This document shows positions 60,071 to 64,000 of a stretch of DNA of 64,000 bases, piece by piece. The stretch is from positions 372,001 through 436,000 of the forward strand of contig NZ_JAHHZO010000001.1 in assembly GCF_018760785.1 (NCBI RefSeq), read 5' to 3'. This DNA is from Rhizobium sp. CSW-27. Its GTDB lineage: Bacteria; Pseudomonadota; Alphaproteobacteria; Rhizobiales; Rhizobiaceae. Under the pieces are notes generated by a model that had not been told where the DNA came from, did not search any database, and saw nothing but the letters and a program-made list of their open reading frames with translations. How positions within the stretch are numbered: the first letter of the stretch is position 1; every line of letters begins with the position of its first letter. The position numbers and the translations under genes are program-made.

Positions 60071-60086
60071 AAATTCGAACGAATTT
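60071..60086. promoter_or_regulatory. AAATTCG-N2-CGAATTT dyad before dacC
   Basis: A perfect 7-bp inverted repeat with a 2-base centre, 53 bases before the dacC start. A possible operator. Confidence 0.4.
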
Positions 60087-60139
60087 GTTGCCGCAAAGCA
60101 GCCTTATGCATGGCATTCTTCATCCGAACGGGGACCGGA

Positions 60140-61510
60140 ATGACGAAGATCGCGCAGGCTTTTTCGATGATGTTGGGAATGGCGGCGCTTCTGCTCGGCC
60201 TTGGCCTTGCGGCCGCGCCGGCCCAGGCGGGCTATGCGCATTTCGTCATGGACGCCAATACGGGCAAGGTGCTGGCGGCGGAAAATGCCGACGTGCTGAA
60301 CCATCCCGCCTCGCTGACCAAGATGATGACGCTCTACATGACCTTCGAGGCGCTGCGCGACGGGCGCCTCCGATGGGACCAGAAGATCGTCATGTCGCGC
60401 AATGGCGCCAGCACCATTCCCTTCAAGCTCGGCATTCCCGCCGGCCAGACCTACACGGTGCGCGAGGCCGTCTATGGCATGGCGGTGAAATCCGCCAATG
60501 ACGTGGCCGAAGGCATCGGCGATCATCTCTACGGCTCGGAAGAAAAATTCGGCCAGGCGATGACCCGCAAGGCCCGCCAGCTCGGCATGAGCCGCACCAC
60601 CTTCCGCAACGGCTCCGGCCTGCCGGACAGCCGCCAGGTGACGACGGCGCGCGACATGGCAACGCTCGGCCTTGCCCTGATGCGGGATTTCCCGAAGGAA
60701 TACCGCATCTTCGCCACCCGCTCCTTCAGCTTTCGCGGCCGCACCATCCGTGGCCATAACCATCTGATGTATCGCTACAATGGCATGGACGGCATCAAGA
60801 CCGGCTATATCAATGCCAGCGGCTTCAACATCGTCAGCGCCGTCAACGACAACGGCAAGCGCGTGATCGGCGTGGTGCTGGGCGGACGCACGGCAAAGGC
60901 CCGCGACAACCGCATGGCCGCCCTTCTCGATGCCGCCATGCCGCAAGCCAGCATTCGTCGCGGTGCGGCACCGCAGGTGGTGGCCGGCGGCGTAGACCTG
61001 CCGGAACGTGGCGTGCCGCTGCCGGTCATGCCCGCGCATCGCGATCCGGTCGGCCGCAAGATCACGGCCCTGCAGGAGAGATCCGCGGACCTTGCCTATG
61101 CCGCACCGGCGCAGCCCTCCCCGGTCGCGGCACCGGTGATGGCCGAGGCCTCGCCCGTTTCCGCCCCTCTCGTTTCCACCCCCATGGCCTCAGCCCCGAC
61201 ACCGCCCGCCGGCCTTTCCGCCCCGCCGGCCGGCATCCCCTTCGCCGTGGTCAGCAATGCCGGCTGGGCGGTGCAGATCGCCGCCACCCGCAGCCAGTCG
61301 GAAGCCATCGCCATCCTGTCGCGGGCCATGCCGGCGCTCGATAGCCGCTTCTCGGGCGTGACACCCTACACCCAGACCGTCAGCGGCCGCTCCGGCCCGC
61401 TGCACCGCGCCCGCTTCTCCGGTTTTGACAGCCGCGACGCCGCCCAGTCCGCCTGCCAGGCACTCGCCGCCAGCCGCTTCGACTGCATGGTGGTCGAGGC
61501 CGACGGCTGA
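60140..61510 (+). CDS. dacC: D-alanyl-D-alanine carboxypeptidase with SPOR domain
   Basis: 456 residues. A signal peptide (residues 1-~30) precedes a penicillin-binding serine carboxypeptidase domain with SLTK (catalytic Ser), SAN (VKSANDVAEG) and KTG (GIKTGYINASGF). An Ala/Pro linker leads to a C-terminal SPOR domain (VQIAATRSQSEAIAILSRAM, CQALAASRFDCMVVE) that binds denuded peptidoglycan at the septum. It trims pentapeptides in the wall and probably acts at division. ATG 60140 chosen. Confidence 0.93.
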   Translation: MTKIAQAFSMMLGMAALLLGLGLAAAPAQAGYAHFVMDANTGKVLAAENADVLNHPASLTKMMTLYMTFEALRDGRLRWDQKIVMSRNGASTIPFKLGIPAGQTYTVREAVYGMAVKSANDVAEGIGDHLYGSEEKFGQAMTRKARQLGMSRTTFRNGSGLPDSRQVTTARDMATLGLALMRDFPKEYRIFATRSFSFRGRTIRGHNHLMYRYNGMDGIKTGYINASGFNIVSAVNDNGKRVIGVVLGGRTAKARDNRMAALLDAAMPQASIRRGAAPQVVAGGVDLPERGVPLPVMPAHRDPVGRKITALQERSADLAYAAPAQPSPVAAPVMAEASPVSAPLVSTPMASAPTPPAGLSAPPAGIPFAVVSNAGWAVQIAATRSQSEAIAILSRAMPALDSRFSGVTPYTQTVSGRSGPLHRARFSGFDSRDAAQSACQALAASRFDCMVVEADG

Positions 61511-61515
61511 ACGAC

Positions 61516-61540
61516 GAAAGGCGCCACGACGGCGCCTTTC
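61516..61540. terminator. Bidirectional terminator between dacC and L,D-transpeptidase
   Basis: GAAAGGCGCC and GGCGCCTTTC form a perfect 10-bp stem with a 5-base loop between the convergent genes. The A- and T-rich ends make it usable in both directions. Confidence 0.75.
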
Positions 61541-61562
61541 AAACCAGGCTTGCGCGGTCGCC

Positions 61563-62291
61563 CTACTGCCAGACGACGATGCGCGCCTTCTGCGGCACAC
61601 GCTCGTAAAGGTCGATGATGTCCTGGTTCATCAGGCGCACGCAGCCCGAGGACACGGCCTTGCCGATGGAGTTCCATTCGGGCGAGCCGTGCAGGCGGTA
61701 GAGCGTGTCCTGGCCGTTCTGGAAGATGTAGAGCGCCCGTGCACCGAGCGGGTTCATCAGGCCCGGATCCATGCCGCCATTGGCGGCGGAATATCTGGCA
61801 AGTTCCGGCTGGCGGCCGATCATTTCCTGCGGCGGCGTCCATTTTGGCCATTTCTGGCGCCACTGGATGACGCCCTCACCCTGCCAGGAGAAGCCCTGGC
61901 GGCCGATGCCGACGCCATAGCGCATGGCGGTGCCGCCCGGCTCCACCAGATACAGGAAGCGCGAGGCCGTATCGACGACGACGGTGCCCGGCGGCTGGCC
62001 GGTCGGGTCCACGACGCGCTGGCGGTAGAAGCGCGGATCGATCTGCCAGTAAGGAACGGCGGGGATGACATAGCCGCCATCCACCGTCTCGCCATAGATG
62101 GCATCGAGTTCCGGCGAACGGCCGCGCATCGGCGGCGACGGCACATACTGGGAAATGCCGTCCTCGCCGCGATAGGTGATGCGAAGGCCACCGGGGCCGG
62201 GACTGGAGGAGGCGCAACTGGCAAGCGTGGAGGCGGTACCGACGGCCAGGAGACTGAGGAGTCGGCGGCGGCTGAAAAGATCTTTTGTCAT
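61563..62291 (-). CDS. L,D-transpeptidase (YkuD), lipoprotein-like
   Basis: 242 residues. The N-terminus has an RR-type signal (SRRRLLSLLAVGTAST) with a possible lipobox LASC at residue ~26. The YkuD catalytic site is LHGSPEWNSIGKAVSSGCVRLMNQD with the nucleophile Cys. The enzyme makes 3-3 cross-links or attaches proteins to peptidoglycan, as common in rhizobia. A similar gene follows at 62451; the two are probably duplicates. Confidence 0.92.
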   Translation of the reverse strand: MTKDLFSRRRLLSLLAVGTASTLASCASSSPGPGGLRITYRGEDGISQYVPSPPMRGRSPELDAIYGETVDGGYVIPAVPYWQIDPRFYRQRVVDPTGQPPGTVVVDTASRFLYLVEPGGTAMRYGVGIGRQGFSWQGEGVIQWRQKWPKWTPPQEMIGRQPELARYSAANGGMDPGLMNPLGARALYIFQNGQDTLYRLHGSPEWNSIGKAVSSGCVRLMNQDIIDLYERVPQKARIVVWQ

Positions 62292-62450
62292 GGGGCCGGA
62301 ATTACTTCTTCACTGGAACGGCGGGAACAAGAACGGAAACCAACGAACTCTGCAACAATTTGTTCCGTCAATTATGGCCTAAAGAAGTATAGCGCGCCTT
62401 AATTGCCTGCCCAGCGCGCCAGGATGCACCTTGTCGTGAGAAGGGTGTGA

Positions 62451-63275
62451 TCAGATCACCACAATCGGGGTGCGGGCCGGCACTCGGTCGAACAGGTCGA
62501 TGACATCCTGGTTCAGCATGCGCACGCAACCGGACGAGGTAGCCTTGCCGACCGACTGCCAGTCGGGCGTGCCGTGCACGCGATAGAGCGTATCCTTGCC
62601 ATCCTTGTAGATGTAGAGCGCGCGGGCACCGAGCGGATTGTTGAGCCCCGGCATGGCGCCGCCTTCCGCCGCGGAGAATTTCGCCAGTTCCGGCTGGCGC
62701 TCCACCATGTCCTGCGGCGGGGTCCAGCGCGGCCACTTCGCCTTCCACTGGATGACGCCGCGACCGGACCAGGCATAGCCCTCACGACCGATGCCGACCC
62801 CATAGCGCAGCGCCTTGCCGTTCGGCTGCACCAGATAGAGGAAGCGGGCCCGGGTATCCACCACGATGGTGCCCGGCGCCTCGGTGGTCGCATAATCCAC
62901 CTCCTGGCGCAGATAGCGCTGGTCGATGCGTGAATAGGGAATGGCCGGCAGCGTGTGGCCGTCATCCTGCATGCTGGCGTAATAGCTGCGGAAGGCCGGA
63001 TTGCTGATCGGCACGCCATAGGTCTGGTGGAACTGCGTCTGGTAGAGGTCGCGCTTCTGCGGAATGGGCTGCTGCTTGCGCACCGGCAGGGGCTGCGGCT
63101 CCGGCTGGCTGGCGCCGGCCATGTTGTAGAAGACCGGCGCCGTCTCCTGCACGAAGACATCCGGGTTCATGCGGCTGGTATCGGTGACCAGGATGCAGCC
63201 GGACAGCCCGCAGGCGATGGCAGCAAGACTGGCGGCCGCAAGAAGGCGTGAAACAGGGCGGGCGGTGCAAGGCAT
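62451..63275 (-). CDS. L,D-transpeptidase (YkuD), lipoprotein
   Basis: 274 residues. Clear lipobox LSGC at residues 24-27 (context AAIACGLSGCILVTD), so the mature protein is a lipoprotein. The catalytic site is VHGTPDWQSVGKATSSGCVRMLNQD with the nucleophile Cys. It is ~60% similar by eye to the neighbouring L,D-transpeptidase over the catalytic part (KWPKWTPPQ / KWPRWTPPQ), pointing to tandem duplication. 159 bases separate the two genes. Confidence 0.92.
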   Translation of the reverse strand: MPCTARPVSRLLAAASLAAIACGLSGCILVTDTSRMNPDVFVQETAPVFYNMAGASQPEPQPLPVRKQQPIPQKRDLYQTQFHQTYGVPISNPAFRSYYASMQDDGHTLPAIPYSRIDQRYLRQEVDYATTEAPGTIVVDTRARFLYLVQPNGKALRYGVGIGREGYAWSGRGVIQWKAKWPRWTPPQDMVERQPELAKFSAAEGGAMPGLNNPLGARALYIYKDGKDTLYRVHGTPDWQSVGKATSSGCVRMLNQDVIDLFDRVPARTPIVVI

Positions 63276-63353
63276 GGCGAGACTTCCGGCAGATGACGTC
63301 GGGGCACAGTCTGTCGGGCGTGGCTGGCGCGAGGCTGTCGTGAGAGAAGCCCC

Positions 63354-64000
63354 TCACGCCCCGTGGGCACGGAAGAAGCGGATGCTTTCCGCCACCGCGC
63401 CGGGCACCACGCCGTTATGCGTGCCGGGCAGCAGGCTGTGATCGATGGAAATGCCGGCGGAGCGGGCGCGATCGACCATCAGCTGGTGATTGCGGTCGAA
63501 GGGCCGTTCCTCCGTGCCGCGCAGGAGCAGCGTCGGGCACTTCAGGCTTCTGCCGAAGCAGACCGAGGAGCGCATGACGAATTCGCGCGGATCGGTGCGG
63601 TCGAAGCGGATCTCCTCGCGGTAGCGGCCGAAATAGCGCCAGGCATCGACGCCGGCAGAGATCGGCACGGCCGCGCGGAAGCGCCGTGTCATGGCGGCGA
63701 GAATCGCCAGCGTGCCGCCATTGCTGTGACCGGCGATGAACAGCCGCCCAGGATCGACGCCGGGCTGCGCCAGCAGATAGTCCGCCGCCGCCAGCGCATC
63801 GGAGGTTTCGTCGTAGAAGCCGGAATAATTGCCGGCCTGGCCGTTTTCACCGCGGAACGAGGGCAGCATGACGATGAAGCCCGCCTCGACATAGGGCATC
63901 ACCAGCTGCCAATGGCCATCGCCGGTGGCATTGCCGCCATGCAGGAACAGCACCGCCGGCTTCGGTGCCCGCGATGGCTTGCCTTCGCCGATCCAGGCGA
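63354..64000 (-). CDS. Alpha/beta hydrolase (prolyl-oligopeptidase-like), cut by the right edge
   Basis: The gene runs off the right end; at least 215 residues are present. Hydrolase landmarks are PAVLFLHGGNATGDGHW (oxyanion), the nucleophile elbow FIAGHSNGGTLAILAAM (Ser), Asp in RGTEERPFDRNHQ and His in LLPGTHNGVVPG near the C-terminus. It fits S9-like or dienelactone-hydrolase-like peptidases or esterases. The start lies beyond the window. Confidence 0.88.
   Translation of the reverse strand, partial: AWIGEGKPSRAPKPAVLFLHGGNATGDGHWQLVMPYVEAGFIVMLPSFRGENGQAGNYSGFYDETSDALAAADYLLAQPGVDPGRLFIAGHSNGGTLAILAAMTRRFRAAVPISAGVDAWRYFGRYREEIRFDRTDPREFVMRSSVCFGRSLKCPTLLLRGTEERPFDRNHQLMVDRARSAGISIDHSLLPGTHNGVVPGAVAESIRFFRAHGA

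Noticed and set aside
1..64000. tRNA, rRNA, CRISPR, prophage, insertion sequences
   Set aside because: I looked for tRNA-arm patterns, repeat-spacer arrays, transposase motifs and terminal repeats and found none that hold.

Overview
The window is one continuous, GC-rich chromosomal segment of an alphaproteobacterium of the order Hyphomicrobiales (Rhizobiales), most likely Rhizobiaceae. The evidence is a MucR/Ros regulator, the set DUF5330 / SufE / DUF6456 / DnaA-domain-IV-like protein, a rhizobial Mrp (Pha) antiporter operon, ExoD, a DmeR/DmeF metal pair and a perfect CtrA-type box. I see no phage, insertion sequence, CRISPR array, tRNA or rRNA. This is mostly core chromosome, with two toxin-antitoxin modules as the only accessory-looking items.

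Layout. 0.3-7 kb: small zinc-ribbon-like protein, histidine kinase overlapping a peptidoglycan-binding membrane protein, DUF5330, SufE, DUF6456 with a DnaA-like HTH protein, and MucR. 7.3-13.3 kb: seven-gene Mrp cation/proton antiporter operon, all on the minus strand. 13.4-22 kb: MsrB, a DMT exporter, a LysR regulator divergent from phenolic acid decarboxylase, two small enzymes, a hemolysin-III-like membrane protein, a DksA-like and UspA pair with an FNR/FixK-type box, a VOC enzyme and an AI-2E family permease. 22-29 kb: two overlapping tiny membrane proteins, oligopeptidase B, an acyltransferase, a diguanylate cyclase and a 95-residue protein behind a CtrA box. 29-34 kb: two cation-diffusion metal exporters with different regulators (RcnR/FrmR type and MerR type), a ParDE-like module, and an acetyltransferase behind what looks like a complete transcription attenuator with an aromatic leader peptide. 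34-44 kb: ornithine-cyclodeaminase-like protein, two c-type cytochromes, an ADP-ribose/CDP-alcohol phosphatase-like protein, superoxide dismutase, a branched-chain aminotransferase, phospholipase D and ExoD. 44-53 kb: aldo-keto reductase, YqaA, OhrR/Ohr, a RES/Xre toxin-antitoxin pair, a MarR-controlled DUF899/DUF1579/VOC cluster and an MFS exporter divergent from SoxR. 53-64 kb: HNH protein, DUF2243, APH-like kinase, PhnA, a HerA-like ATPase with a microprotein, BrkB, DUF2267, a CPBP protease and a cell-wall group (DacC-type carboxypeptidase with SPOR, two L,D-transpeptidases), ending in an alpha/beta hydrolase cut by the right edge.

How it fits together. Stress handling recurs: organic peroxide (OhrR/Ohr), superoxide or redox-cycling drugs (SodB, SoxR-MFS), methionine oxidation (MsrB), metals (DmeF, second CDF) and pH/Na+ (Mrp). 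Several operators can be read directly: OhrR, SoxR, MerR, DmeR, a MarR palindrome, an FNR box and a CtrA box. The most novel item is the attenuator at 33001-33121. Its short peptide ends in Tyr-Phe-Trp-Ala-Tyr-Arg, and three mutually exclusive RNA pairings sit directly before a GNAT acetyltransferase gene, which suggests control of that gene by aromatic amino acid supply.
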